Notes: a model not told the origin generated them from the sequence alone. Shown: positions 43,315 to 52,407, numbered from the stretch's first letter. The stretch is 64,000 nt of DNA from an uncultured Flavobacteriaceae bacterium (GCA_947493175.1 CANLQD010000003.1:310001-374000), one strand, 5' to 3'. Numbers and translations: made by a program.

Positions 43315-44713
43315 GTTCGTACCGGGCATCTTTAAGGTATTTGGCAATGAGCTCGTTATACTCCGGTGCAATACGCAACAAAGCCGTATGTTCCAAAGTG
43401 TACAGGGCATCTTTGTCGGTATACCCATTCTTTAGGAGTTCCTCCAGATAAAACAAAGCAGTTCCGTAGTCATCGATCAAGGCGCTATTCGAAATGACCT
43501 TTAGATAGTTATCATATTCCTTGGGGGCCGTAATCGTTTTCAGCATCCATAAAAAATTCAGGGCTTCTAGATCAGCTGGTTCTTGCGAACTGATCAGGTC
43601 TATATTGTCTTCGACCAAAGCGTTTAGGTAACCTCTTAGACGCTGGCCCATTTGTTGGGTAAAGACATTGACGTTCTTCTCATACTTGGCGATTTCTTCC
43701 ATCTGATAGGTCCACCACCCTAAATTATTATAGTTGTAGGTGCGTATGTCTTCTTCTAAATAATAGTCATAGTCATCTTTTACAAAAGATTCTTTGAAAA
43801 GCGCATTGTTATGACTTCGGTTCTGACTTCGGTATAACTTACTTCGTTTGATGGTCTTGATATTACTTCGTAAGGAATCGGTACTGAGGTGTGGTTGATA
43901 AATATCGATCATTTCCTCTATCAGGTGGTGCGCCAGAAGCGCTCTTTGATTCGTCATAAGGCGATTGACTTCATTTAGATTCTTACTGTAGGAAACATTT
44001 ATGAGCGTGCTGTCGGTAGCCGTATGCTTTTTAGCCATCGATGCGAGTGTAGCTATTTCCAGCGCTTTTTCAAGATAGCTCGTTGGGGGCCATTCCGCTC
44101 CAGCTTCGTATACCAATAGCTGATTCGGAAACCTTTTTTTGTTCAATTCTTTCTCGATGTAGAGCATTTCAGGGTAGCTAAAGTCGCCCGTGCCCACTAA
44201 GCCAATAAAGTGAAATGGATTCCGACTGGTCAAAAGCTCCATATTGACCACTGGTGAACCTATGGAAATGACCCCTTCAACTTTTTTGATGAATGTTGGT
44301 ACCATAGACGCAAAACGTCCTCCGCTGGCATAACCGGCAGTATAGATTCGATTACCGTTTATCGGAAACAAATCGACAACATTTGAAAACAACCGTCCCG
44401 TAATAAGTATATTTTCGGTAATCGAAAGGCTGTCTTGTACATTATTGGAAGAAGCTAGAATATACCCTTGTTTTTCTGCGGCTTCCCGAAACATGTTCAA
44501 CGATTGCCTTCCCCTACCCTTCATATCGAATACAAAGACCACGGGCCATAATTTAGAGGAATCGAAGCTTTTGGGAATATATAGGGCATAGCTTTCAGGA
44601 ATAGTATCGCTCACGGGGATAGCATCTATTACCGTTCCCTTTTTTAGCGCCAGATTTTGTGCCGTTACCGAGAAAGCGACCCCCAGAGTCAATACCAAAA
44701 AGAAGTGTTTCAT
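43301..44713 (-). CDS. Exported alpha/beta hydrolase-like protein with helical C-terminal domain
   Basis: A 470-residue protein with a signal peptide (MKHFFLVLTLGVAFSVTAQ). Residues 30-230 are an alpha/beta hydrolase/esterase-like domain (YALYIPKSFD, PVVFVFDMKGRGRQS, RIYTAGYASGGRFASM, VGTGDFSYPEM). The elbow reads GYASGG, so the nucleophile Ser is present although the classical GxSxG spacing is shifted. The C-terminal half is helical and of unknown function. No close functional neighbours. Confidence 0.72.
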   Translation of the reverse strand: MKHFFLVLTLGVAFSVTAQNLALKKGTVIDAIPVSDTIPESYALYIPKSFDSSKLWPVVFVFDMKGRGRQSLNMFREAAEKQGYILASSNNVQDSLSITENILITGRLFSNVVDLFPINGNRIYTAGYASGGRFASMVPTFIKKVEGVISIGSPVVNMELLTSRNPFHFIGLVGTGDFSYPEMLYIEKELNKKRFPNQLLVYEAGAEWPPTSYLEKALEIATLASMAKKHTATDSTLINVSYSKNLNEVNRLMTNQRALLAHHLIEEMIDIYQPHLSTDSLRSNIKTIKRSKLYRSQNRSHNNALFKESFVKDDYDYYLEEDIRTYNYNNLGWWTYQMEEIAKYEKNVNVFTQQMGQRLRGYLNALVEDNIDLISSQEPADLEALNFLWMLKTITAPKEYDNYLKVISNSALIDDYGTALFYLEELLKNGYTDKDALYTLEHTALLRIAPEYNELIAKYLKDARYEPIEE

Positions 44714-44873
44714 TTGCCTACAATATTGTGCTTTGTTCTTGTCAATGAACCCTATATGGGAGAACGGGCATTCACTGCGATTTGTTAATCAAAAATAAGG
44801 CCAAACCGTTCCCGTCTTAAAATTAAGCAATATTTTGCCTGTATGGTTAAGGGAGGTTTACATACAAACGGAC

Positions 44874-45698
44874 CTATTCCCCGATCAAACCGATTTCAAC
44901 TCCTTCAGAATAAGCAACTTTTACCTGATGACCGTGGAACGCATTTTTGATTGCCGCATTTGAATTGAAAGTAACTTCCCAAAAATCATCGGGCAATACA
45001 TATGGTCGTACAATTAAGGTAATGCTATGCGAATCAAAAGTCAGTATCCCAATCTCAGGTTTGGGGTTGTCCAGAACCTTAGGTACGGTAGCCAAAGCGG
45101 TCTCAATAATTTGCTGTACCCGAGGAAAGCTTTCCTCATAGGGCATGGTCACCTCCAATTCCAAGCGGATCATCCCTCTTTCGGAATAGTTGGTTACTAC
45201 AGAATCGGTAATCATCGAGTTTGGGATGATCAGTATCTTGTTCCCGGGAGTCAACACATCGGTGCTAAAAATACCGATTTCCTCTACCCTACCAAATTTC
45301 TCCTCGACTTGGATCCAATCACCCACTTTATAGGGCTTTAATGTCAAGATCAAGATACCCGACGCAAAATTGCCCAAACTGCCTTGCAATGCCATACCGA
45401 TCGCAAAACCGGCAGCGGCCAGAATAGCGAACAAGCCCGTAAGATCCGCCCCTAAGACAGAAGCAATGACGAACAAAACAGCACCTTTGAGCAACACACC
45501 CACGGTAGAGGAGATAAAAGGGCGCAGCGTTTCGGAGAAACCAGTTTTCTTAAGTGCGGTGCGCGTTAAATCGACCAACTTTTTTACCAGCTTAAAGCCA
45601 ACCCATAAGATAACCCCAGCAAGAACTATTTTGGGTATATAAAATACAGCCTTGTCAATCGCTATTTGAAGATACTCGTTAATCTTTTCCCATTCCAT
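44874..45698 (-). CDS. Mechanosensitive ion channel, MscS family (small)
   Basis: A 274-residue MscS with three spans (about 18-40, 60-82, 88-115). The pore helix contains AAAGFAIGMALQGSLGNFASGILI (region near 92-115), followed by the beta domain (YKVGDWIQVEEKFGRVEEIGIFST) and the C-terminal alpha/beta domain. Closer to E. coli MscS in length than the 28302 paralogue. Osmotic safety valve. Confidence 0.94.
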   Translation of the reverse strand: MEWEKINEYLQIAIDKAVFYIPKIVLAGVILWVGFKLVKKLVDLTRTALKKTGFSETLRPFISSTVGVLLKGAVLFVIASVLGADLTGLFAILAAAGFAIGMALQGSLGNFASGILILTLKPYKVGDWIQVEEKFGRVEEIGIFSTDVLTPGNKILIIPNSMITDSVVTNYSERGMIRLELEVTMPYEESFPRVQQIIETALATVPKVLDNPKPEIGILTFDSHSITLIVRPYVLPDDFWEVTFNSNAAIKNAFHGHQVKVAYSEGVEIGLIGE

Positions 45699-45799
45699 AC
45701 TTTAAAATAAGCGATTAAATCCCTTTCCTACAAGTTTAAATTTGTTTTTATATTGCAGTACTTTCCATAAAAGACCTGTGCACAAAAAACCGACTATCT

Positions 45800-46330
45800 A
45801 TGCTCGAAGATGAAGATCCAGGGAAAAGCCATGACGAGGTAAGGGCCATGCCCATTTTTAAAAAAGCGGAAGAAATACTTCAGTTGGTCGATAAGATCAC
45901 CGTAATCATTTCGGATAAGGCAATACAGGCAAAAGAAGGATATGAAAAGGACATGATGGAGGAATACATTCGTTGGATGTCGGAAAATGCCATGGTCATT
46001 CCGGTAAAAATAGCGGGGGCCGAAGCCGGAGACCTCTATGGTATGCGAATGGAAAATGCGGCTATCATACGAAAGGCCGCCCGAGAAATACAGACCAATT
46101 GCACGGGATTGGAAATGGTAGGTTTCGGGGAAGAAGATTACCTGGAATTATTGCGAAACGAAATCGAGGCATTTCGATTGTTGTTTGCCGAATGGGTACA
46201 GGGTTTTGATAAATGGAACTATATTATTGATCGTTGGGGACTATTCAATCCGCCTGGAGTCAATTACAACGATCCCGATCCAGATGACGATATTCCGTTC
46301 GATCCTTCCGATTTTTTTGATGAAGACTGA
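45800..46330 (+). CDS. Four-helix-bundle protein with acidic tail (paralogue 1)
   Basis: A 176-residue soluble protein, helical to about residue 145, then a Pro/Asp-rich acidic tail (DPDPDDD, SDFFDED). It aligns with the protein at 49882 along the bundle: PIFKKAEE, IPVKIAGAE, RMENAAIIRKA, TGLEMVG and EDYLELLRNEIEAFR against matching segments there. The layout recalls the four-helix 23S rRNA IVS/S23 protein family, without a strong motif. Function unknown; the acidic tail is specific to this copy. Confidence 0.75.
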   Translation: MLEDEDPGKSHDEVRAMPIFKKAEEILQLVDKITVIISDKAIQAKEGYEKDMMEEYIRWMSENAMVIPVKIAGAEAGDLYGMRMENAAIIRKAAREIQTNCTGLEMVGFGEEDYLELLRNEIEAFRLLFAEWVQGFDKWNYIIDRWGLFNPPGVNYNDPDPDDDIPFDPSDFFDED

Positions 46331-46351
46331 AACTCGGGCCGCAAACACTTC

Positions 46352-47932
46352 CTATTTCTCTCTATCTATTTTGGCAACGGCTTTTTGAAAGCGCTTCAGC
46401 TCTTCCTTTACCTGAGGGAGCAGAATGAACAACCCGATCATATTGGGTACCAACATTGAAAAGATCATCGCGTCTGAAAAATCAATTACAGATCCGAGGC
46501 TTGCAGCGGCCCCAATGACCACGAAGATGCAAAAAATTGTTTTATAGGTGTACTCCATGCGTTTCTCCCTCCCGAATAGAAAAGACCACGCTTGATAGCC
46601 ATAATACGACCAAGAAATCATAGAGGAAAACGCAAAAAGAATTACAGCAAGGGACAGTACGTACGGAAACCAAGAAATTCCGCTTTTAAGCGCATTGGAA
46701 GTAAGCACCACACCTTGTGCATCTGAAATTTCGACCCCTACCACCAGCTGCCCGGTTACTATCAATACCAAAGCGGTCATGGTACACACGACCACTGTAT
46801 CTATAAATGGTTCGAGCAAGGCAACCAAGCCCTCACTAGCCGCATATGATGTTTTTACCGCCGAATGTGCAATGGCCGATGAACCAATACCCGCCTCATT
46901 GGAAAAAGCGGCCCTTTTAAAGCCTTGAATAAGCACCCCTATAAACCCACCGGTAACCCCTTCGGGACGAAAGGCGCCTTCGAAAATGGCCCTAAAGGCT
47001 GTTGGCAAAGCCTCGTAATTAATAATCAAAATTGAAACTACCGCGAGTACATAGACACCCACCATTGCAGGAACAATCTTATCGGTGACCTTGGCAATCT
47101 TCTTGATTCCCCCAATAATTACAACTGCAACCAAAATTGCCATTACCAGGCCAAATAACCATCCTTTACCATGTATAAAGCTCTCTTCCCCACCTGTTAC
47201 ATACTCGAAGAGCTGAAACGCCTGGTTTACTTGAAACATATTGCCCCCACCAAAGGAACCTCCGATACACATAATCGCAAATAGGACCGCCAATAGTTTG
47301 CCGAGTCGGCCCAAACCCCTTTCTTGGAGTCCGCGTCCCAGGTAATACATGGGACCACCATAGACTGTTCCATCGGCAGTTATTTCACGGTACTTGACCC
47401 CTAAAGTACACTCTACAAATTTGGAGGCCATTCCAAGAAAGCCTACTAGAACCATCCAAAAAGTCGCTCCCGCCCCCCCAATAGAGAGCGCAATGGCAAC
47501 CCCGGCAATATTCCCAAGTCCTACCGTAGCCGATAAAGCAGCGGTCAGCGCTTGAAAATGGGTGACCTCGCCAGCGTGTTCCGATGTATGTTGGGTTACG
47601 GTTTGCGAAGCTTTGGAACCACCTAAAGAAGAGGGTTCCACAGGTACTGGGACCGTTTCCAAACTGTCGTAGGCACCCCTGACAATTTTAATGGAAGTAC
47701 CAAAGCCGCGCAAGTTGATCCCTTTGAAATAGATTGTAAAATAACTCGCTCCAATGATGAGTACGACCAATACCCAAGGCACACCTATAGTATCGGTCAG
47801 GGGAATCTGCCATAAAATAGCCTCTACGAACCAACCGGTAGCATTTTCGAATTGTTCGTTAATGCGCTCATCAAGTGATAGAGCGTATTCTAATTGTGAT
47901 ATGATATGTATTAATACCCTTTCATAGTTCAT
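46352..47932 (-). CDS. Alanine/glycine:cation symporter (AgcS family)
   Basis: A 526-residue inner-membrane protein with about 11-12 spans. Family blocks include GNIAGVAIALSIGGAGATFWM, MASKFVECTLGVKYRE, GGPMYYLGRGL, FSNEAGIGSSAIAHSA, and SWSYYGYQAW. An N-terminal extension of about 35 residues precedes the first span. It imports alanine, glycine or serine with sodium. It lies between two paralogous four-helix genes and beside a membrane LuxR-type and an Lrp-type regulator. Confidence 0.93.
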   Translation of the reverse strand: MNYERVLIHIISQLEYALSLDERINEQFENATGWFVEAILWQIPLTDTIGVPWVLVVLIIGASYFTIYFKGINLRGFGTSIKIVRGAYDSLETVPVPVEPSSLGGSKASQTVTQHTSEHAGEVTHFQALTAALSATVGLGNIAGVAIALSIGGAGATFWMVLVGFLGMASKFVECTLGVKYREITADGTVYGGPMYYLGRGLQERGLGRLGKLLAVLFAIMCIGGSFGGGNMFQVNQAFQLFEYVTGGEESFIHGKGWLFGLVMAILVAVVIIGGIKKIAKVTDKIVPAMVGVYVLAVVSILIINYEALPTAFRAIFEGAFRPEGVTGGFIGVLIQGFKRAAFSNEAGIGSSAIAHSAVKTSYAASEGLVALLEPFIDTVVVCTMTALVLIVTGQLVVGVEISDAQGVVLTSNALKSGISWFPYVLSLAVILFAFSSMISWSYYGYQAWSFLFGREKRMEYTYKTIFCIFVVIGAAASLGSVIDFSDAMIFSMLVPNMIGLFILLPQVKEELKRFQKAVAKIDREK

Positions 47933-48057
47933 AACCCAAGTCTGTTGATCGGCGGTAAAACTGAAGGTTTCCTGCCAAAATCAAAAGGTTACGCACTGTT
48001 TAAAAAAGTGGCGCGGTTAAGTAAGTATTACAATGATAGGAATAGATTTCTCCGCTG

Positions 48058-49164
48058 TTAAGGCTTTAGCGTAGCATATTGAACCAGATTGTTCTTTTGG
48101 GCGTATTGTATCAATTGGCTTTTGCCAGCGGTTCCACTAATTTTCAACACTTTTTTTATTTGATGTATATGGGCCTGAAAGCCATCAACGCTAATGTGCA
48201 TTGCCTCGGCTATTTCGGTATATGATTTTTCATCGCCCAAAATGGCCAAATTGCCCAAGACTTCTTTTTGTCGACCAGAAAGTTCTATTTTGCTTGCTTC
48301 TGTCAGCATTTTCAATTCTTTCTTTAGTCTGGAGATGGTCGACAGATGACTCTCATTGGCCAATAACAATCGTTCCTGGTTTTTCTCTAATTGTTTTTTC
48401 TCGGATACTATCGCCTCTAGGCGTGACTGTTTCTCTTCCTTTTCCGATAAGAATTTCCAGCTATATAATAAAATAGAAAACAAGAGAATGAATAGAAACT
48501 TAAACGAAATGCCGGTAACGACTCCTATCAACTTCCAAGTATCGGCGGTCATAAAAAAGGGAACTTGATCAGCCGGGACAATACGATGGGTAACCGCTGT
48601 AACGATCAACAAAAAGAGCACAAAGCTCGGGAGGTACATAAAACGCATCTTTCTGTTACTGAAAGCCCTATTCAGTGAGTGCAATAGAGCAAATGCTACC
48701 ACTATAGAAATAGGAATGTCTATGAGCCATATCAGTGAGCTACTAATAGCGGCATTGGTGTAGGACGCCGTAAAAAACACGAAAATCAACATCGCCATCA
48801 TCACTGAATAAATCGAGATAAACTCTTTCTCGGAAAACCTAGAAACAAATCGAACTACCATATTCGGTCTTCCGTTATGCTCTATAGAGGGCAATGACAA
48901 TAAGATAAACATTGAATTCAAGAGCGAAACAAATACGCCTGAATATACCAGTACCTTATAATCGGACGACCAAGATAAAAGGGAAACCGATAACAAATTG
49001 ATACTGGCACCCAATCCCCAGATAAAAATGGCCCATCCGAACCATAGGATGCCTTTTACCCCGTTGGGACCAACTGCCCCTAGCCGTTCCTTTTTATAAA
49101 TGCGTTGAATAACCACTGCCGTTATCAAACAGACTATGGCCGTAATGGCGTACTCCAGCGTCAC
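48058..49164 (-). CDS. Membrane-anchored LuxR-type transcriptional regulator
   Basis: A 368-residue protein with seven spans in the first 235 residues, a cytoplasmic coiled coil (about 238-290, many Glu/Lys/Leu) and a C-terminal LuxR-type HTH (about 295-360, ELSGRQKEVLGNLAI then YTEIAEAMHISVDGFQAHIHQIKKVL in two parts). It probably senses a membrane or periplasmic signal and binds DNA from the membrane. It sits between the AgcS symporter and the Lrp gene, all on the reverse strand. I do not know the signal or targets. Confidence 0.85.
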   Translation of the reverse strand: MTLEYAITAIVCLITAVVIQRIYKKERLGAVGPNGVKGILWFGWAIFIWGLGASINLLSVSLLSWSSDYKVLVYSGVFVSLLNSMFILLSLPSIEHNGRPNMVVRFVSRFSEKEFISIYSVMMAMLIFVFFTASYTNAAISSSLIWLIDIPISIVVAFALLHSLNRAFSNRKMRFMYLPSFVLFLLIVTAVTHRIVPADQVPFFMTADTWKLIGVVTGISFKFLFILLFSILLYSWKFLSEKEEKQSRLEAIVSEKKQLEKNQERLLLANESHLSTISRLKKELKMLTEASKIELSGRQKEVLGNLAILGDEKSYTEIAEAMHISVDGFQAHIHQIKKVLKISGTAGKSQLIQYAQKNNLVQYATLKP

Positions 49165-49310
49165 AACTATTGATTTTTGGAATTTAAAGTTACTAAAATG
49201 AAGTTGTTATCAATGCTTAAGTAGTGTGTAACCATGGGGTGTTGACAACTGCTTGTAACAGCACCTGAATATAAATCACCCTAAATTCACCTCACCTGTC
49301 TATTCGCATA

Positions 49311-49760
49311 TTATGCTTCTCTTTGGATATGGGCATTTCGCACTACGTTCGACAAAATAATGTGTGTACGCGTTTCCCCATATTGAATCAGTTGGTCAAT
49401 AAATCGCTCTAGGTGAAATTGATCTTTCAAAACTACTTCCATCACGATATTCTCATTACCGGTTATTCGGTAGCAATTAATAACCTCGTTTAAGGTACCG
49501 ACCAAGGTTAAAAAAGGCTTTAACTTTCCCATAAATGCCCGCAACGTAATTATGGCCCTCAGTTGATGACCTGTCAATACATGGGACACCATCGTGTTAT
49601 ACCCTTCTATGATTCCCATGTCTTCCATCTTTTTCACACGTTCCGCTACCGCCGGGGGTGTCAGGCCCACTTTGCGACCTATATCGGCGAACGAGGCGCG
49701 CGCATTTTCCTGAAGACAAGTAAGTATTGCCCAGTTTAAATCATCAATCTTGCTTTTCAA
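49311..49760 (-). CDS. Lrp/AsnC family transcriptional regulator
   Basis: About 149 residues: an N-terminal winged HTH (IDDLNWAILTCLQENARASFADIGRKVGLTPPAVAERVKKME in parts) and a C-terminal RAM ligand domain (about 70-140) with AIITLRAFMGKL and GNENIVMEVVLKD. The longer frame starts with a TTG at 49790 that lies inside the -7 element, so I place the start at the TTG at 49760, giving KSKIDDLNWAIL. It likely responds to an amino acid; the symporter and LuxR-type genes are neighbours. A palindrome with 12 of 15 matches to the Lrp consensus overlaps its promoter. Confidence 0.9.
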   Translation of the reverse strand: MKSKIDDLNWAILTCLQENARASFADIGRKVGLTPPAVAERVKKMEDMGIIEGYNTMVSHVLTGHQLRAIITLRAFMGKLKPFLTLVGTLNEVINCYRITGNENIVMEVVLKDQFHLERFIDQLIQYGETRTHIILSNVVRNAHIQREA

Positions 49761-49787
49761 AATTTTAAATACTTTATTTTTTGTAAT

Positions 49788-49807
49788 CAAAAGTAAATAA
49801 TACTTTT
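49788..49807 (-). promoter_or_regulatory. lrp promoter with overlapping Lrp-like palindrome
   Basis: The reverse strand reads TACTTTTG at 49795-49788, an exact -7 match. AAAAGTA (49789-49795) and TACTTTT (49801-49807) form a 7-bp palindrome overlapping it. The core AAGTAAATAATACTT fits the E. coli Lrp consensus YAGHAWATTWTDCTR at 12 of 15 positions. Autorepression is inferred. Confidence 0.5.
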
Positions 49808-49881
49808 TACTTATTATTAAAAAGGAAAAAAATTCAAATCGAACGTAACTTTATAATTCCCATTTTTTGCTGAAAAAGAAA

Positions 49882-50271
49882 ATGTCCCGAAAAAAATTAC
49901 ATAGTGTTCCGATTTACAAAAAAGCGTTGGAACTTTGTCACATGAGTAGAGAAATTGTCTCTTACGTGACTTTTAACAAAGATTTGCTTCAACTTTATCG
50001 GTCCCAGAGTTTGCGAGATCATATGGCAGATGCCTTGCTGACCGATGCAATCTTGATTCCACAACAAATTGCCCAGGCTGAACGGTCACAATCGTATTCT
50101 GAACGAATGAAAAGTGCGTCGTTCATCAATATCATGATCCGAAACATTAATTCTTACTGTATCGGGCTTGAAAAAGACGGTGTAAAGGAAAAGGAATACA
50201 TTAACTTGCTACGCTCCGAAATCAAAAGTTTTCGTTCTTCCTTCAAAAAATGGCGTAAGTCGCTCTCCTAA
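49882..50271 (+). CDS. Four-helix-bundle protein (paralogue 2)
   Basis: A 129-residue basic soluble helical protein, homologous to the 45800 product: PIYKKALE, LIPQQIAQAE, RMKSASFINI, GLEKDG and KEYINLLRSEIKSFR line up with it. It lacks the acidic tail and instead ends in a basic KKWRKSLS. An in-frame TTG at 49867 is less likely than the ATG at 49882. A TAACTTTA box lies about 30 bp upstream. Divergent from lrp, so the Lrp-like palindrome may affect both. Confidence 0.75.
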   Translation: MSRKKLHSVPIYKKALELCHMSREIVSYVTFNKDLLQLYRSQSLRDHMADALLTDAILIPQQIAQAERSQSYSERMKSASFINIMIRNINSYCIGLEKDGVKEKEYINLLRSEIKSFRSSFKKWRKSLS

Positions 50272-50332
50272 GGTTTTCATAAAGACCGCCCCTTCTCTTC
50301 TTTTGCATTCGTTTTATTGAAAAAAGTCAACT

Positions 50333-50368
50333 TTTGTTATCGAGCCTGTTGTGAATCCATTAATTTTG
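50333..50368 (+). promoter_or_regulatory. purU promoter
   Basis: TTTG (50333-50336) and TAATTTTG (50361-50368) match the Bacteroidota -33/-7 boxes with a 24-base spacer, one longer than the common range. Transcription should start near 50375. Confidence 0.55.
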
Positions 50369-50387
50369 GCAACTAAGATTTTTGGGT

Positions 50388-51239
50388 TTGAAAACTATTA
50401 TGCTCATTCATTGTCGCGATAAAGCGGGAATCGTTCACGCCGTCACTGGCTTTGTACGATTCAAAGGTGGTAATATTATCTATCTTGACCAGCATGTAGA
50501 TAAGCAAGCTGATGTTTTTTTTATGCGATTGGAAAGTGAATTCACCTCCGACACTTTGGCCTTGGCCGACTTGCAAGATCAATTTGCCCAAGAGGTCGCC
50601 AAACCTTATCAAATGCATTGGGACCTGTATTCTGATGAGGGCCGACCAAAAATGGCCCTTTTTGTTTCTAAGTACAACCATTGTTTGTATGACCTATTGA
50701 GTAGGTTTCACGCAGGGGAACTACCTGTTGAAATTCCTTTTATCATTAGTAACCACAACACTCTTGAGCACATTGCGAATCAATTTGGCATTCCATTTTT
50801 TCATATTCCGGTAAGCAAAGATACCAAGGCCGATGCGGAAAAAAAGCAATTGGAACTATTGCGGTCCCATAAGGTAGATTTTATCGTTTTGGCACGGTAC
50901 ATGCAAATCGTAAGCGAGCATCTAATTAACCATTACCCACATAAAATCATAAACATTCATCACTCTTTTTTACCTGCTTTTGCAGGGGCCAAACCGTACC
51001 ATGCCGCTTACCAAAGAGGAGTAAAAATCATTGGTGCTACCAGCCACTATGTAACCGAAGAACTCGATGCAGGCCCCATTATAGAACAAGATGTGACAAC
51101 GGTATCCCATACCCACAGCGTGCAAGATTTTATTACCAAGGGTAGAGACTTGGAAAAAATAGTACTTTCCAGGGCCGTAAAACTCCATATTGAACGTAAA
51201 ACGATGGTGTACAACAATAAAACGGTAATTTTTTCGTGA
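50388..51239 (+). CDS. purU: Formyltetrahydrofolate deformylase
   Basis: A 283-residue enzyme that hydrolyses 10-formyl-THF to formate and THF, balancing one-carbon units for purine synthesis. An N-terminal ACT domain (about 1-80, starting KTIMLIHCRDKAGIVHAV) precedes the formyltransferase domain with INIHHSFLPAF (catalytic Asn-His) and EELDAGPIIEQ (catalytic Asp). A TTG at 50388 is preferred: the -7 box at 50361 places the transcript start near 50375, and family members start with this sequence. An ATG at 50400 would lose four residues. Confidence 0.92.
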   Translation: MKTIMLIHCRDKAGIVHAVTGFVRFKGGNIIYLDQHVDKQADVFFMRLESEFTSDTLALADLQDQFAQEVAKPYQMHWDLYSDEGRPKMALFVSKYNHCLYDLLSRFHAGELPVEIPFIISNHNTLEHIANQFGIPFFHIPVSKDTKADAEKKQLELLRSHKVDFIVLARYMQIVSEHLINHYPHKIINIHHSFLPAFAGAKPYHAAYQRGVKIIGATSHYVTEELDAGPIIEQDVTTVSHTHSVQDFITKGRDLEKIVLSRAVKLHIERKTMVYNNKTVIFS

Positions 51240-51261
51240 TAATAGTACTCAAGAAAATCCC

Positions 51262-51972
51262 ATGACAAAGAAATTTTTCATTTTCATCGTTCTCTTTCAA
51301 CTGGTAAGCTGTGGAGAGCTACAACAAGTGGTGAACCAATTACCACAAGGAACGCAAGGAATCGGCAACTTGGAAATAGCCAGTGGTTTGCGTGAAGCGT
51401 TGGACAAAGGCATTGACAAACAGGTGAGCCAGCTCACCAAAACTGATGGTTTTTTCAAAAACGAGCTGGTGAAGATCGTATTGCCCGAAGAACTGCAAAA
51501 GGTCGATAAGACCTTGCGGGATATTGGACTCTCGAAATTGGCCGACGAAGGTTTAAAAGTACTGAATCGGGCCGCCGAAGATGCCGTTAGTGAAGCCACA
51601 CCAATTTTTGTAGATGCCGTAAAGGGAATTACCTTTAACGATGCACGCACTATTCTCATGGGGGCCGATAATGCTGCAACGCAATACCTTGAAAGCAGCA
51701 CCAGAACAGCATTATATGCGAAGTTTAAACCCGTTATACAAAACTCTTTCGATAAAGTAGGCGCTGATCAAATCTGGAGCAATCTTATTAACAGATACAA
51801 TGCAATACCGTTGACGAAGAATGTAAACCCCGATCTTACCGACTATGTAACACAGGAGGCTTTGGAAGGCGTATATACCATGATCGCTGTCGAAGAAAAA
51901 GAAATAAGGTCAAATGTTGCGTCGAGAACAACCGACTTGTTGAAAAAAGTATTTGTACTTCAGGATCGGTAA
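51262..51972 (+). CDS. DUF4197 lipoprotein
   Basis: A 236-residue protein with a lipoprotein signal (MTKKFFIFIVLFQLVSC) and a DUF4197 domain covering almost all of the rest, helical, with AIPLTKNVNPDLTDYVTQ and DGFFKNELVKIVLPEEL as family blocks. It has no known function. It follows purU after 22 bp and may be co-transcribed with it. A long intergenic stretch follows. Confidence 0.85.
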   Translation: MTKKFFIFIVLFQLVSCGELQQVVNQLPQGTQGIGNLEIASGLREALDKGIDKQVSQLTKTDGFFKNELVKIVLPEELQKVDKTLRDIGLSKLADEGLKVLNRAAEDAVSEATPIFVDAVKGITFNDARTILMGADNAATQYLESSTRTALYAKFKPVIQNSFDKVGADQIWSNLINRYNAIPLTKNVNPDLTDYVTQEALEGVYTMIAVEEKEIRSNVASRTTDLLKKVFVLQDR

Positions 51973-52056
51973 GTAATGTTAACCTTCAGCACTCCCTATT
52001 CGAGTACTTGGAGTAAAAGATAATACCCTCCAAGCTAGCTTCGGAACGAAACCGAC

Positions 52057-52152
52057 ATGCGATATCGAACCAAAACTGAACTCAAAACGTTGGGATACAA
52101 CTCTGCAGTTTCTGTGTACCTATGGTTTTTTAAATACGAGTCTTTCCAATAA
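52057..52152 (+). CDS. Possible 31-residue small protein
   Basis: The frame encodes MRYRTKTELKTLGYNSAVSV followed by YLWFFKYESFQ. Its composition looks protein-like (basic start, aromatic end), but it has no clear promoter or relatives that I can name. It ends about 160 bp before the terminator at 52310. It may be a small gene, or a remnant, or chance. Confidence 0.25.
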   Translation: MRYRTKTELKTLGYNSAVSVYLWFFKYESFQ

Positions 52153-52309
52153 AAAACTGTTAGAACCATACTATTTTGAAAAAGATTTCGTTTCTGTTAA
52201 AAAGGGGAATCGTAACCATTTGCTAAAATTGATTTCATTTGGAATTACCTCTTTTAAAAGATATTAGCATAAGAATTTGAGTTAGTAATTTTTTGAGTTA
52301 GTTAGTTTA

Positions 52310-52336
52310 AAACCGGTGGGAGCACCGGTTTTTTTT
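52310..52336 (+). terminator. Orphan Rho-independent terminator
   Basis: AAACCGGTG (52310-52318) pairs perfectly with CACCGGTTT (52323-52331), loop GGAG, then more T residues. No annotated gene ends within 300 bp upstream. Confidence 0.88.
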
Positions 52337-52389
52337 GTTTCCGACCTCTTACCGTCTTTCCCTATGAAAAGGTTTTTAAATGTTAAAAC

Positions 52390-52407
52390 GGGGTAATATC
52401 TTATCGG
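52390..52407 (+). promoter_or_regulatory. Candidate operator upstream of the AraC-type regulator
   Basis: GGGGTAATATCTTATCGG, about 110 bp before the start codon, shares GGGGTAANNNNTTATCGG with the site at 54828-54845 upstream of susC. A weaker second half-site (CTTACCATTTTAGGGA) begins at 52410. Autoregulation is inferred. Confidence 0.5.
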
